In this document: one piece after another, positions 25,633 through 33,608 of the stretch
How positions within the stretch are numbered: position 1 is the first letter of the stretch
Layout: each line of letters starts with the position of its first letter
Assembly (NCBI GenBank): GCA_903850565.1
Contig: CAINLV010000029.1
Location: 1 to 64,000, forward strand
Length of the DNA: 64,000 nt
Source: an uncultured Actinomycetes bacterium
GTDB taxonomy: Bacteria > Actinomycetota > Actinomycetes > Nanopelagicales > Nanopelagicaceae
Reading direction: 5' to 3'
Notes under the pieces: model-generated
What the model was told of the DNA's origin: nothing
Database searches by the model: none
Seen by the model: only the letters and a program-made list of their open reading frames with translations
Made by a program: the position numbers and the translations under genes

Positions 25633-26833
25633 GCCGACTCCATCTGACAATCGCATCGCTACGCAATGGAACTTCTTTTCGCAATGAAATTCCTAATCCA
25701 GGTTTTTCGGTTGCCCAAATTTTGCCATCTTTATATGGCGGAAGTTCGGTAACAATTTCCTGATACCAACCGAAATAGTAAGCACGAACCATTTCCTGCA
25801 ATTCAATATTGGGTTGAGACATTCCTAGATGCACGCCCGCTGTAAGTACAACTGGACCGGTGCAATCGTGCGGTGCGACCGGCACCCCGTAAGTTGAGGC
25901 TAAAGCGGTCACTTTCACTGCCTCGGTTATTCCACCCACCCAACCGGGATCTAACATCAAGTGATCCACCGCGCCAGTTGATAGCAATCGCCAGTGATCC
26001 CAACGGGTGCCAGTCGTTTCACCAACCGTGAGAGGCGAATTTATCGATGCTTTAAATCGTTTTAAGGCTTCCGAACTTTCATGTTTGATCGGATCTTCCA
26101 CCCAGAATGGTTTGTATTGCTCCACTGCATTGGCAATTATCGTTGCAGCTGGCGTTGACCACAGGGCATGCAGTTCCAACATAATGTCGAAGTCAGGACC
26201 CGCAGCTGCGCGAGCGCGAGCAAAAAGTTCCACCGCTTCCCGTAAATCTGCGCCGGCGATTGTTTGACCACCAGATCTCATAGCGGCTTCATCAAAAGGC
26301 CAGATCTTCATGGCGGTAAAGCCCATATCTTTCAAACTAGCCACGAGTTCTTCGGGGGTATTCAAAAATCCAACTAAGTCTTCAAAATGCGCTCCGACAT
26401 GTTCGCCAATTTGCGCCTTACGGTTTCGATCAATATTGGAAGAACCTTTGCCATAACCGGGACCGGCACAAGTGTTATATGCGCGAATGGAATCGCGTAC
26501 CTTGCCACCAAGTAATTGATAAATAGGTTGCCCAGTCACCTGACCCAAGATGTCCCAGAGGGCAATATCGATGCTGGAAGCCGCCCGCACAGCCACAGCG
26601 GAGCCGGAAAAACCAATAAAGTCTTGGTGCAAGGTTTCATGTAGTGCGGTAATTTCTAACGGATTCTTTCCCAATAACCGCGGCGCAACGGTTTCGTGTA
26701 GAAAAGTTTCTACGGTTTCTACCCCGATGCAGTTTTCGCCTAAACCAATAATCCCTTCATCGGTATGGATCTGCAGAAATAGGATTGCTGGAAATTCCTT
26801 CAACCTAATGGTTTCAAGCCCAGTAACTTTCAT
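25625..26833 (-). CDS. Enolase-superfamily sugar-acid dehydratase (mandelate racemase group)
   Basis: The 402-residue protein has the MR/MLE layout: N-terminal capping domain (GIIGLGENCIGVETVETFLHE, SSIDIALWDILGQVTGQPIYQLLGG) and a barrel with KIWPFD near 200, metal ligands in MLELHALW, WVEDP and VGETTG, and the catalytic histidine in APHDCTGP. Members of this group dehydrate aldonic acids (galactonate, rhamnonate, fuconate and others) to 2-keto-3-deoxy acids using Mg2+. First gene of the operon with the FGGY kinase and YrdC-like protein. It is divergent from an Ldh_2 dehydrogenase across a 20-bp near-perfect palindrome. Confidence 0.88.
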   Translation of the reverse strand: MKVTGLETIRLKEFPAILFLQIHTDEGIIGLGENCIGVETVETFLHETVAPRLLGKNPLEITALHETLHQDFIGFSGSAVAVRAASSIDIALWDILGQVTGQPIYQLLGGKVRDSIRAYNTCAGPGYGKGSSNIDRNRKAQIGEHVGAHFEDLVGFLNTPEELVASLKDMGFTAMKIWPFDEAAMRSGGQTIAGADLREAVELFARARAAAGPDFDIMLELHALWSTPAATIIANAVEQYKPFWVEDPIKHESSEALKRFKASINSPLTVGETTGTRWDHWRLLSTGAVDHLMLDPGWVGGITEAVKVTALASTYGVPVAPHDCTGPVVLTAGVHLGMSQPNIELQEMVRAYYFGWYQEIVTELPPYKDGKIWATEKPGLGISLRKEVPLRSDAIVRWSRLD

Positions 26834-26885
26834 TTCTCACTCTCCAAATCCCATGACCGCAAAACCCTTGAATAAGTGGATTACC

Positions 26886-26896
26886 CCGTATACCCT
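26886..26896. promoter_or_regulatory. CCGTATACCCT element, copy 1
   Basis: The 11-mer CCGTATACCCT occurs here and again at 32897-32907, each time in a divergent intergenic region of the catabolic block. It holds the palindrome GTATAC. On the plus strand TATACC may act as a -10 box for the gene at 26945. Confidence 0.4.
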
Positions 26897-26901
26897 AACC
26901 T

Positions 26902-26921
26902 GTAAATTGTTAACTATTTAC
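26902..26921. promoter_or_regulatory. Near-perfect 20-bp palindrome, putative GntR operator
   Basis: GTAAATTGTTAACTATTTAC reads the same on both strands except for one base pair in each arm. The core GTTAAC matches the site in front of gntR. It lies between the divergent dehydratase and Ldh_2 genes, 23 bp before the latter's ATG, and could control both directions. Confidence 0.65.
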
Positions 26922-26944
26922 TGAATTTGGTCAAGAGGGAGCCC

Positions 26945-27973
26945 ATGACTTCGCCATCTGTTTTAAAAATTGCTCGCGCAGAGGTGGTTGCAGAAGCCAC
27001 CACAATTTTGGAGTTGAACGGCACACCTCACCATCTTGCAACAGAAGTTGCGGAGTCATTGGTGGGTGCTCAGGAAGTGGGCCATGCATCCCACGGGTTG
27101 ATCCGGCTTTTGGAATACACCAAATTTGTCGAACGTGGGCAGGTCATACCCAATGCCGAACCAACGATAGTTACTGACAATGCCAGCGCAATCGTTATTG
27201 ATGGCAATTGGGGCTGGGGCCAAATCGCCTGCAAATTGGCGGTGCAGTTGGCGGTAGAGCGGGCACAATCTCATGGCGTAATGGGAATAACCATTCGCTC
27301 CTGCAATCACATTGGCCGATTGGGTGAATATGTGGAACTGCTCGCAGAGCAAAAATTAGTTTCTTTAATGTGGTGCAATGCCGATCCTGCGGTAGCTGCC
27401 TTTGGTGGAACTCAACGATTACTGGGCACCAATCCTTTTGCCTCTGGCATACCCACCGATGAAAAGCCACTTGTTTTAGATTTCGCAACGTCCGCGAGCG
27501 CCGAAGGCAAGATCCGAGTTGCACGCGCCAATGGCCAGCAGGTAAAGCCTGGACAGATCATTGATAAAGAAGGTAAGCCCAGCACCAATCCCAATGATTT
27601 CTACGAAGGTGGAGCGCTCCTGCCCTTTGGTGAGCACAAAGGCTATGGAATGAGTTTGATGATCGAACTCTTGGGTGGTGCCCTTTCAGGCAATCACCCA
27701 TCCATCAACGACAATTATGTTGTTGGCAACGGTGCAGTTTTGCTGGTTATTAATCCCGCCAAATTTGTTCCATATGGTGAATTTCTTAGCGATGTGGTTC
27801 AAGCCTCCAGTCGAATTCGCCAATCCCCACCTTCGGATCCAGCATTTCCAGTGATGATGCCCGGGGATTTAGAAAACTCAATCAAAGCCAAGAATGGCGG
27901 GATGGTATTTGTAGACGAACCCATCTGGGCATCCATCATGTCATTGAAAGCCGAATTGCAAAGCTCCCACTAG
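26945..27973 (+). CDS. Malate/L-lactate dehydrogenase family (Ldh_2) oxidoreductase
   Basis: About 342 residues of the Ldh_2 family, which reduces 2-oxo acids or oxidises 2-hydroxy acids with NAD(P) using a fold unrelated to classical lactate dehydrogenase. Visible family features: VGAQEVGHASHGLIRL, the substrate-binding histidine in SCNHIGRLGEYV, GTNPFASGIPT, LDFATSASAEGKIRVAR, and FGEHKGYGMSLMIELLGG. Relatives include ureidoglycolate, 2,3-diketogulonate and sulfolactate dehydrogenases. A TTG at 26927 opens the frame, but the ATG at 26945 lies behind GAGGGAG and is chosen. Divergent from the dehydratase, shared operator. Confidence 0.87.
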   Translation: MTSPSVLKIARAEVVAEATTILELNGTPHHLATEVAESLVGAQEVGHASHGLIRLLEYTKFVERGQVIPNAEPTIVTDNASAIVIDGNWGWGQIACKLAVQLAVERAQSHGVMGITIRSCNHIGRLGEYVELLAEQKLVSLMWCNADPAVAAFGGTQRLLGTNPFASGIPTDEKPLVLDFATSASAEGKIRVARANGQQVKPGQIIDKEGKPSTNPNDFYEGGALLPFGEHKGYGMSLMIELLGGALSGNHPSINDNYVVGNGAVLLVINPAKFVPYGEFLSDVVQASSRIRQSPPSDPAFPVMMPGDLENSIKAKNGGMVFVDEPIWASIMSLKAELQSSH

Positions 27974-27981
27974 AAAGAGCG

Positions 27982-28701
27982 TTAAGACTTTTTCTTGAGT
28001 ACCAATGCAGCAGGCTCTGGAAAGTGCTTAGAAACTCTCTGGAAGCCGCGTTCGACGTGCTCATGAACAGATTTCTTGGCGTCCTCAACTTTTCCGCTCT
28101 TTATGACAGTGACCATTTTTTCGTGATCAGGTCCCCACTTAGGTAAGAAAACTTTATTTTCGGCATCGTTATCAGACCAGGTATAAATCAAGAATGCGTG
28201 AATTTGGGAACGCAGGATCTCCCATGATTTAAAGAGGCGCTCATGATGGGCAGACATGAAGAGTGCAGAATGGAATTCCAGGTCAATGCGACTTACCTCT
28301 TTGGGAGTTCGTTGCTTATTGGTCAATTTGGAATAATCTTTGAGGACTTTTTCCATCGCTGCGATATCTGCGCTAGTTGCGTTTCGGCAAGCCCATTCGA
28401 TTGCTAACTCTTCCAAAACGCGGCGCATTGAGTAAATTTCCTCAATGTCGTGGCGATCCCACGATGCAACCCGAGCACCACGATGGCGCTCAATTGTGAT
28501 TAAACCTTCGCGCTCCAGGCGCATCAAGGCTTCACGAACTGGGCCCCGACTGACGCCTAATTGGGCGGCTAATTCATCTTCAGCTAACCGGCGACCAGGT
28601 TCCAATTCGTGGCTAACAATGGCTTCGCGCAGATCATCCGTTACTTCATCGGCTAAAACGCGGCGCTTAGCCATTCCAAGTTTTGGCAATGCATCAGACA
28701 T
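27982..28701 (-). CDS. GntR-family transcriptional regulator, FCD (FadR) subfamily
   Basis: A 239-residue regulator. The N-terminal winged helix (about residues 15-80) shows LRRxI-type DDLREAIVSHELEPGRRLAEDELAAQLGVSRGPVREALMRLEREGL. The C-terminal FCD domain has metal-binding residues in IDLEFHSALF, PDHEKM and VHEHVERG, typical of regulators that sense organic acids. The ATG at 28701 follows GAGGTAGGAAAG; the longer frame from 28740 would run through the operator. TTGTTAACAA lies 26 bp upstream, indicating autoregulation. It is the last gene of the E1/lipoyl operon and the natural candidate to bind similar sites across the block. Confidence 0.9.
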   Translation of the reverse strand: MSDALPKLGMAKRRVLADEVTDDLREAIVSHELEPGRRLAEDELAAQLGVSRGPVREALMRLEREGLITIERHRGARVASWDRHDIEEIYSMRRVLEELAIEWACRNATSADIAAMEKVLKDYSKLTNKQRTPKEVSRIDLEFHSALFMSAHHERLFKSWEILRSQIHAFLIYTWSDNDAENKVFLPKWGPDHEKMVTVIKSGKVEDAKKSVHEHVERGFQRVSKHFPEPAALVLKKKS

Positions 28702-28726
28702 GGGCTTTCCTACCTCTGTTGGTTTG

Positions 28727-28736
28727 TTGTTAACAA
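28727..28736. promoter_or_regulatory. Operator-like palindrome in front of gntR
   Basis: TTGTTAACAA is a perfect 10-bp palindrome of the TTGTnnACAA type bound by many FCD-type GntR proteins. It sits between SDR 5 and the gntR start, suggesting autoregulation. Confidence 0.6.
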
Positions 28737-28766
28737 ACAACAGTACTCCTCAGCAAGCCCTGGCGC

Positions 28767-29576
28767 CTAGTAAGACCCGAGGGTACCTCCAGCGTTAAAC
28801 GCAAGGTTTCCACCATCTATGGGCAAGATCACACCAGTCACCATGGCAGCAGCATCGCTGGCTAAGAAGTGAACTCCGGCAGCAATATCTTCTGGTTCTG
28901 CGACTCGACCCAATGGAATTCCAGTCAGCAACTTGGCCAAGAGTTTGGCGCTAGCTTCTGGTTCTGACTCCACCCATTTACGCCAACCTGGTGTATTGAC
29001 CGAACAAGGTTGAATTGCATTAACGCGAATCCCGGCAGTTGCCCATTCAATCGCCAACTCCTTGGTCATCTGGATGACGCCACCTTTAGCCACGCTATAG
29101 GCGAAATTGCCGCGACCGATAGCAGAACTTCCAGCAATCGATGCAATATTTACAATGACACCTGGTTTGTTAGCAGCCATAACTGCTCTGGCGAAAGATC
29201 TGGCATTTAGGAAGTATCCAGTCAATGAAGTTTCGATGACGCCGTTCCACTCTTCCAGGCTGGTGTCTTGAGGTGGAACGTGAATTCCCGAAGCAGCATT
29301 ATTGATCAGAATATCTGGGGCCCCGACTTGGGAAACTATTTGGCTGAAAGTTGCCAGGACTTGGGATTCTTGGCTGGTGTCGCAGAGGAAACCAACTGCT
29401 GAAATGCCCATTCCTTCTAACTCTTTGACCGCGGTGTTGATTCCATCTTGATTGAAATCCGTCAAGACAATCTTCGCGCCAAAGCTTCCCAACAATCTAC
29501 AGACCGCCATACCAATTCCGCCGGCGCCACCTGTAACAACGACTGTCTTGTTATCGAGGTTATAAATATTCTTCAT
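28767..29576 (-). CDS. Short-chain dehydrogenase/reductase (SDR 5)
   Basis: A 269-residue SDR with TGGAGGIG near residues 15-22, INNAASG, the catalytic serine in NIASIAGSS, active-site YSVAKGG near 165, and VILPIDGGNLAFN at the end. It is 27 bp downstream of the E1 beta gene and 65 bp upstream of gntR on the same strand, in the operon starting with the D-2-hydroxyacid dehydrogenase. It probably interconverts a hydroxy and keto group in the same pathway; the substrate is unknown. Confidence 0.87.
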   Translation of the reverse strand: MKNIYNLDNKTVVVTGGAGGIGMAVCRLLGSFGAKIVLTDFNQDGINTAVKELEGMGISAVGFLCDTSQESQVLATFSQIVSQVGAPDILINNAASGIHVPPQDTSLEEWNGVIETSLTGYFLNARSFARAVMAANKPGVIVNIASIAGSSAIGRGNFAYSVAKGGVIQMTKELAIEWATAGIRVNAIQPCSVNTPGWRKWVESEPEASAKLLAKLLTGIPLGRVAEPEDIAAGVHFLASDAAAMVTGVILPIDGGNLAFNAGGTLGSY

Positions 29577-29603
29577 TGAACTTCCCCCTTGGTTTAGAAA
29601 TTT

Positions 29604-30602
29604 CTAATATTTCATGACCTTATGTACTGCTTCGATCATTCCAGCAACGGTTGGAATCGCGGCATCTGAGTGACGTGGGTTAGCGCTGATTGGCGCACGA
29701 ACTCCACCGACGCGAACGATTGGTCCTTTTAGATCAGAGTTGCAACGCTCGGTTGCAGAGGCGGCAATTTCGGCCGTCAGGGAACCGAACTTAGGTGCCT
29801 CATCGGCGATGACGACTCGGCCATACTTCTTGATTGCCGCATCAACGGCATCCTCATCCAATGGCCAGAGAGTCCGTAAATCAATAACTTCTACTTCGAT
29901 ACCTTCTTTAGCTAATTCATCAGCAGCTTTAAGCGCGGTAAAGAGCGTATAACTCCAGGTGATGATTGCAGCATCTTTTCCAGGGCGGACTGAATTAGCT
30001 TTGCCGAATGGAATTGGCTGGTGCCCAGTTGTAATTTCACTTCTGACACCCGAGAGTTTCTTATGCATTAAAAAGATAACTGGATCCGGGACTCGTAGCG
30101 CTGTTTTAATTAAACCTTTCACATCATTGGCACATGAAGGAATTGCTAAGGAGAGTCCTGGAGTGGATGCAAAGAAGGCTTCTAGCGCATTGGTGTGGTG
30201 TGCTCCGCCAAGTGCTACTCCAGAGGTTGCCCGAATTACCAGCGGTACTGGTTGCCCAAACATGAATCGAATCTTCGCTGCTTGATTGATGATTTCATCC
30301 ATGGCTCCGAAAGAGAAGTCGATGAAGTTCAAATCAATGATTGGGTGAAGTCCGTACATGGCAGCGCCGAGGCCGGCTGCGACCATGGCGGCTTCGGAGA
30401 TTGGCGAATCTTTAACTCTACTTTCGCCAAATTCCTGAGCGATGCCTTTGACTTGTGCAAAGTGCCCCCCTCTTTCCACCAAGTCAGTTCCCAGAATAAA
30501 AATATCTGGGTTGGTGGTCATTTCTTCGCGAACGCCTTGTTGGAAGGCTTCGGAATAACTTGGATGAGAAACGCGTGTAGGTGTATCGGTAGTAGTGCTC
30601 AT
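29604..30602 (-). CDS. 2-oxoacid dehydrogenase E1 component, beta subunit (AcoB/PdhB-like)
   Basis: The 332-residue protein has the E1-beta layout: an N-terminal pyrimidine-binding domain (EAFQQGVREEMTTNPDIFILGTDL, DSPISEAAMVAAGLGAAMYGLHPI) and a C-terminal transketolase domain (AAIITWSYTLFTALKAADELAKEGIEVEVIDLRTLWPLD). It pairs with E1 alpha encoded 2 bp upstream to decarboxylate a 2-oxo acid with thiamine diphosphate and transfer the acyl or hydroxyalkyl group to a lipoyl domain. The conserved glutamate that activates the cofactor lies in DSPISEAAM. Confidence 0.92.
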   Translation of the reverse strand: MSTTTDTPTRVSHPSYSEAFQQGVREEMTTNPDIFILGTDLVERGGHFAQVKGIAQEFGESRVKDSPISEAAMVAAGLGAAMYGLHPIIDLNFIDFSFGAMDEIINQAAKIRFMFGQPVPLVIRATSGVALGGAHHTNALEAFFASTPGLSLAIPSCANDVKGLIKTALRVPDPVIFLMHKKLSGVRSEITTGHQPIPFGKANSVRPGKDAAIITWSYTLFTALKAADELAKEGIEVEVIDLRTLWPLDEDAVDAAIKKYGRVVIADEAPKFGSLTAEIAASATERCNSDLKGPIVRVGGVRAPISANPRHSDAAIPTVAGMIEAVHKVMKY

Positions 30603-30604
30603 AA

Positions 30605-31579
30605 TTATTTAGCCCCCAATAGCCCAGAATCGACACCATCTGTCAGAGTAGAAAGATCCGGTTCCGGTGAACTTTCCGCGAATGCCACCGCAGCTTCGAT
30701 TTCTGCATGAACTGAGGCTTTCATCGAATCTAGATCTGCTTGGGACATATCTCCCGTGGACAGTAGATAGGCGGTGAAACGATCAATTGGATCTTTGTGT
30801 TCGCGCCAATCTGCGATCTCCTCTTGGGTTCGATATTGGCCACGCTCGCCGACGTTGTGTCCGTTGTAGCGGTAAGTAAGTGCATTAATAAAGGTTGGAC
30901 CTTCACCGGCCACTGCTCGTTCTCGGGCTTCGGCGGTGTACTTCTGAACTTCGAGCACATCATTTCCATCGATATTAAAGGAAGGCAAACCAAAGCCCGA
31001 TGCTCGTTTCGCAGGATCATTTCCGCCAGTTACCCGGCCAACAAATGTCTCCACTGCATACTGATTGTTATCAACTACCAAAATAAATGGGAGCTTGTAG
31101 ATCACGGCCATATTGAGGGATTCCCAAGTTCGGCCGGTGTTTAAGCCGCCATCGCCAACAAAGCCGACTGAAACATTCTTGTCGCCGCGTTGATGAATAC
31201 CCATTGCTGCACCCATGGCGATGCCAACGCCAGCGCCTACGATTCCGTTTCCACCAAAGTGGCCTCGTTTGAAATCTCCTAAGTGCATAGAGGCACCGCG
31301 ACCTTTGGAGACACCTGTTGCCTTCGTGAACAACTCCGCCATGATTTCGTTAGGCGTGAATCCCTTTGCCAAAGTGTGGTGATGAGAACGGTGAGTGGTA
31401 GCAATAACGTCATCAGCAGCGAGTGCCGACATCACGCCAACTGCCACCGCTTCTTGTCCAGAAGAGTTATGCATTCCACCGGGAACTTTTCCGCGAAGGG
31501 TTAGTTTGTCGGCGGTCTCTTCGAATTCGCGAATAACCAACATCTCGCGAAGCAGGGACTGTAGATCGGTATAGGCCAT
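30605..31579 (-). CDS. 2-oxoacid dehydrogenase E1 component, alpha subunit (AcoA/PdhA-like)
   Basis: The 324-residue protein has the thiamine-diphosphate motif GDGGLNTG (residues 142-149) running to VVDNN at 168-172, the GGMHNSSGQEAVAVG entry and the THRSHHHTLAKG stretch of acetoin/pyruvate dehydrogenase E1 alpha. The length matches AcoA-type subunits better than PDH E1 alpha from classical complexes. The gene lies between the lipoyl protein (3 bp) and E1 beta (2 bp), so all three are probably made together. No E2 acyltransferase or E3 is encoded nearby. Confidence 0.92.
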   Translation of the reverse strand: MAYTDLQSLLREMLVIREFEETADKLTLRGKVPGGMHNSSGQEAVAVGVMSALAADDVIATTHRSHHHTLAKGFTPNEIMAELFTKATGVSKGRGASMHLGDFKRGHFGGNGIVGAGVGIAMGAAMGIHQRGDKNVSVGFVGDGGLNTGRTWESLNMAVIYKLPFILVVDNNQYAVETFVGRVTGGNDPAKRASGFGLPSFNIDGNDVLEVQKYTAEARERAVAGEGPTFINALTYRYNGHNVGERGQYRTQEEIADWREHKDPIDRFTAYLLSTGDMSQADLDSMKASVHAEIEAAVAFAESSPEPDLSTLTDGVDSGLLGAK

Positions 31580-31582
31580 CTG

Positions 31583-31831
31583 TTACTCCACCTCTCCTGG
31601 TGCCAGGACAACAGAGATCGTGTTGCCGACTGGCACTTCATCATTGGGTTGATAGCGATGCTTTCCGAGAACGCCACCAGTTTCTGCCGTCAAATCCAAC
31701 GTGGTTTTATCTGTTTCGATGACAGCAATAACATCCCCGGCGGCTACAGGGTCGCCGGGATTCTTTAACCATTCCAATAAAACTGCATTGTCCATTGCCA
31801 TTCCCAGTGCCGGGACAAAAACTTCTTCCAT
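31583..31831 (-). CDS. Stand-alone lipoyl-domain protein
   Basis: An 82-residue protein that is only a biotinyl/lipoyl domain: FVPALGMAMDNAVLLEWL, GDPVAAGDVIAVIETDKTTLD and a symmetrical second half. K42 in the ETDKTT turn is the expected lipoylation site; the DK context marks lipoyl rather than biotin (which has MKM). In standard complexes this domain is fused to a 2-oxoacid acyltransferase (E2); here nothing follows it. It may serve as a mobile acyl or aldehyde carrier for the neighbouring E1, borrowing E2/E3 encoded elsewhere. The ATG lies behind GAGGAAAG. Confidence 0.88.
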   Translation of the reverse strand: MEEVFVPALGMAMDNAVLLEWLKNPGDPVAAGDVIAVIETDKTTLDLTAETGGVLGKHRYQPNDEVPVGNTISVVLAPGEVE

Positions 31832-31870
31832 GAAATACCTTTCCTCGTAGTGACAATTCTTCCTGCAGTT

Positions 31871-32842
31871 TTAAAACGGTCCAGCCGCAAAATTTCCGTG
31901 GTTTATTCCATTGCTATTTACATAAGTGAAAACATCCCGAATAGTCCACTCGATCAAGCGAGGTCCAGAACTTTCCGAATACCAAGCCATATGTGGCGAG
32001 AGAATTAGGTTGGGAACATTTCGAAGAGGTGAATCACTTGGAAGAGGTTCGGCTTGAAACACATCTAATCCGGCGCCCGAGATCTGTCCGCTGGTTAATC
32101 CATCGGCAAGAGCTGCTTCATCGATCAAACCACCTCTGGAAACATTCACGATGATCGAGCCCTTAGGCATCTTCGCAATCTGCGCCGCACCAATCATGTG
32201 GTGTGTTGATGGAAGGTATGGAGCGTGCAAAGTGATCATCTGGCATTGTTCTAATAATTCATCCAGCGTGTCAACCATTTCAATCCCATAAAGATTTACT
32301 GCGGCTGCAGGATCAAATCCGACAACTTTTTTGGCAAAGGGAAGCAATTTTGAAATTGCAGATTGACCGATACGACCACAACCAATTACGCCAATGGTGC
32401 AATCTTGGATCGAGTGCACCTTGGTCATATCTGTTGCGCCGCCCCAGCCCTTCTCCCTCGTCCAGGTATTGGCGGCGAACAGTCCACGGTGCAATGCCAG
32501 CATCATGGCAACGGCGTGATTGGAAACTTCATGAATTGCATAGAGTGGCTGATTAACAACGGCGATATTGCGACTCTTGGCATATTCGACATCGATGGTA
32601 TCTAAACCCACGCCAGCTCTTCCGATAATTTTTACGGTCGGAGCAAAAGCATCGATGATTGCTGGAGTCATTCGGTGCAAGGAAATCATTATTGCCGAAC
32701 AACCTTGCGTTAACTTTGAAACCTCTTCGGGAGTACCTGCTGGGCCTTCGACTAGTTCTACGCCGAGCTCTTTGGCCACTGGATATATCCAGGAGCCATC
32801 AGCCACGGTCCCATTCACCAATGCAATTCGCGTCGAATTCAC
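31871..32842 (-). CDS. D-isomer-specific 2-hydroxyacid dehydrogenase
   Basis: The 323-residue NAD(P)-dependent enzyme shows GRAGVGLDTIDVEYA near 78-92, the Rossmann motif GVIGCGRIGQSAISKLLPF near 155, the NVSRGGLIDEAALADGL stretch with the catalytic arginine, the glutamate in GLDVFQAEPL and the catalytic histidine in LSPHMAWYS. It reduces 2-oxo acids to D-2-hydroxy acids or the reverse. First gene of the operon leading through lipoyl, E1 alpha/beta and SDR 5 to gntR. It has an AGGGAAAGGGATC ribosome binding site and an operator-like palindrome just upstream. Confidence 0.9.
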   Translation of the reverse strand: MNSTRIALVNGTVADGSWIYPVAKELGVELVEGPAGTPEEVSKLTQGCSAIMISLHRMTPAIIDAFAPTVKIIGRAGVGLDTIDVEYAKSRNIAVVNQPLYAIHEVSNHAVAMMLALHRGLFAANTWTREKGWGGATDMTKVHSIQDCTIGVIGCGRIGQSAISKLLPFAKKVVGFDPAAAVNLYGIEMVDTLDELLEQCQMITLHAPYLPSTHHMIGAAQIAKMPKGSIIVNVSRGGLIDEAALADGLTSGQISGAGLDVFQAEPLPSDSPLRNVPNLILSPHMAWYSESSGPRLIEWTIRDVFTYVNSNGINHGNFAAGPF

Positions 32843-32875
32843 ATGATCCCTTTCCCTGGGTTTTGAATGGGTTTA

Positions 32876-32885
32876 CTGTATACAA
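32876..32885. promoter_or_regulatory. Operator-like site CTGTATACAA
   Basis: CTGTATACAA differs by one base from the perfect palindrome TTGTATACAA, a common FCD-type GntR target. It lies between the divergent D-2-hydroxyacid dehydrogenase (34 bp away) and FAH hydrolase genes, about 12 bp from the second CCGTATACCCT element. Confidence 0.5.
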
Positions 32886-32896
32886 TTCACAACATT

Positions 32897-32907
32897 CCGT
32901 ATACCCT
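32897..32907. promoter_or_regulatory. CCGTATACCCT element, copy 2
   Basis: Exact second copy of the 11-mer at 26886-26896, again in a divergent intergenic region next to a GntR-type palindrome. TATACC may serve as -10 box for the rightward operon starting at 32947. Confidence 0.4.
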
Positions 32908-32946
32908 TTCAGATATATTTTTTTAGCGCCCCAAGGAGGCCCATTT

Positions 32947-33606
32947 ATGCCGCAAAATCTGCCATTGCCTAGGCCTGGGAAAGTTATCGCCGTTGGTTTG
33001 AACTACAAAGATCACGCTGCTGAAGCTGGAGTTCCACTGCCACTTGCTCCGGTCTTGTTCACTAAATTCACCACCAGTCTGACCCACCATGAAGCCCCCA
33101 TCGTCATCCCTCACGGAATAACTCAGGTCGACTGGGAGGCCGAATTAGCGGTAGTTATTGGAAAGACGGCCAGTCGAGTAAACATTGAAGACGCTATGGA
33201 TTACGTCGCTGGCTACACCTGTATGAACGATGTAACTGACCGAGAGGCCCAGGGCAAAGATGGCCAATGGGTGCGCTCCAAGTCCTATGACACCTTTGGC
33301 CCGATTGGCCCAGTAGTAATTCCAGCATCTGCCATTGGCGATCCGCACGCACTCAAGATTGAGGCTCGCCTTAACGGCAAGACCATGCAATCTAGTAACA
33401 CCAGCAATCTGATTTTCCGGGTTGACTACTTAATTGCTTACATCAGCCGAACTATTACCTTGGAGGCCGGTGACGTCATTACTACTGGTACACCTCACGG
33501 AGTCGGTACCTTCTGGAATCCGCCGATTTTCATGAAGCCTGGCGATGTAATTGAAGTGGAAATCGAAAAGATCGGAATCCTTCGTAATCATGTTGTGGCG
33601 GAGTAG
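32947..33606 (+). CDS. Fumarylacetoacetate hydrolase (FAH) family protein
   Basis: The 219-residue protein has the FAH-family core: VGLNYKDHAAEAG at residues 18-30, metal ligands in VDWEAELAVVIGK, YTCMNDVTDRE, KSYDTFGPIGP and TGTPHGVG. Such enzymes cleave or rearrange diketo acids (for example 2,4-diketo-3-deoxy-L-rhamnonate or acylpyruvates) with Mg2+ or Mn2+. A perfect AAGGAGG lies 7 nt before the ATG; a longer frame from 32659 lies antisense to the neighbouring gene and is not used. First gene of a tight operon with SDR 6, aldolase, LldD-like enzyme and ABM protein, matching the hydrolytic end of the non-phosphorylating rhamnonate/fuconate route. Confidence 0.9.
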   Translation: MPQNLPLPRPGKVIAVGLNYKDHAAEAGVPLPLAPVLFTKFTTSLTHHEAPIVIPHGITQVDWEAELAVVIGKTASRVNIEDAMDYVAGYTCMNDVTDREAQGKDGQWVRSKSYDTFGPIGPVVIPASAIGDPHALKIEARLNGKTMQSSNTSNLIFRVDYLIAYISRTITLEAGDVITTGTPHGVGTFWNPPIFMKPGDVIEVEIEKIGILRNHVVAE

Positions 33607-33608
33607 TT

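Noticed and set aside
28702-28740. Longer GntR start
   Set aside because: The extension crosses the TTGTTAACAA palindrome and lacks a ribosome binding site; the ATG at 28701 has GAGGTAGGAAAG.
32659-32946. Upstream extension of the FAH hydrolase frame
   Set aside because: It runs antisense through the start of the D-2-hydroxyacid dehydrogenase and the shared promoter; the ATG at 32947 has a perfect AAGGAGG and starts at the family's N-terminus.
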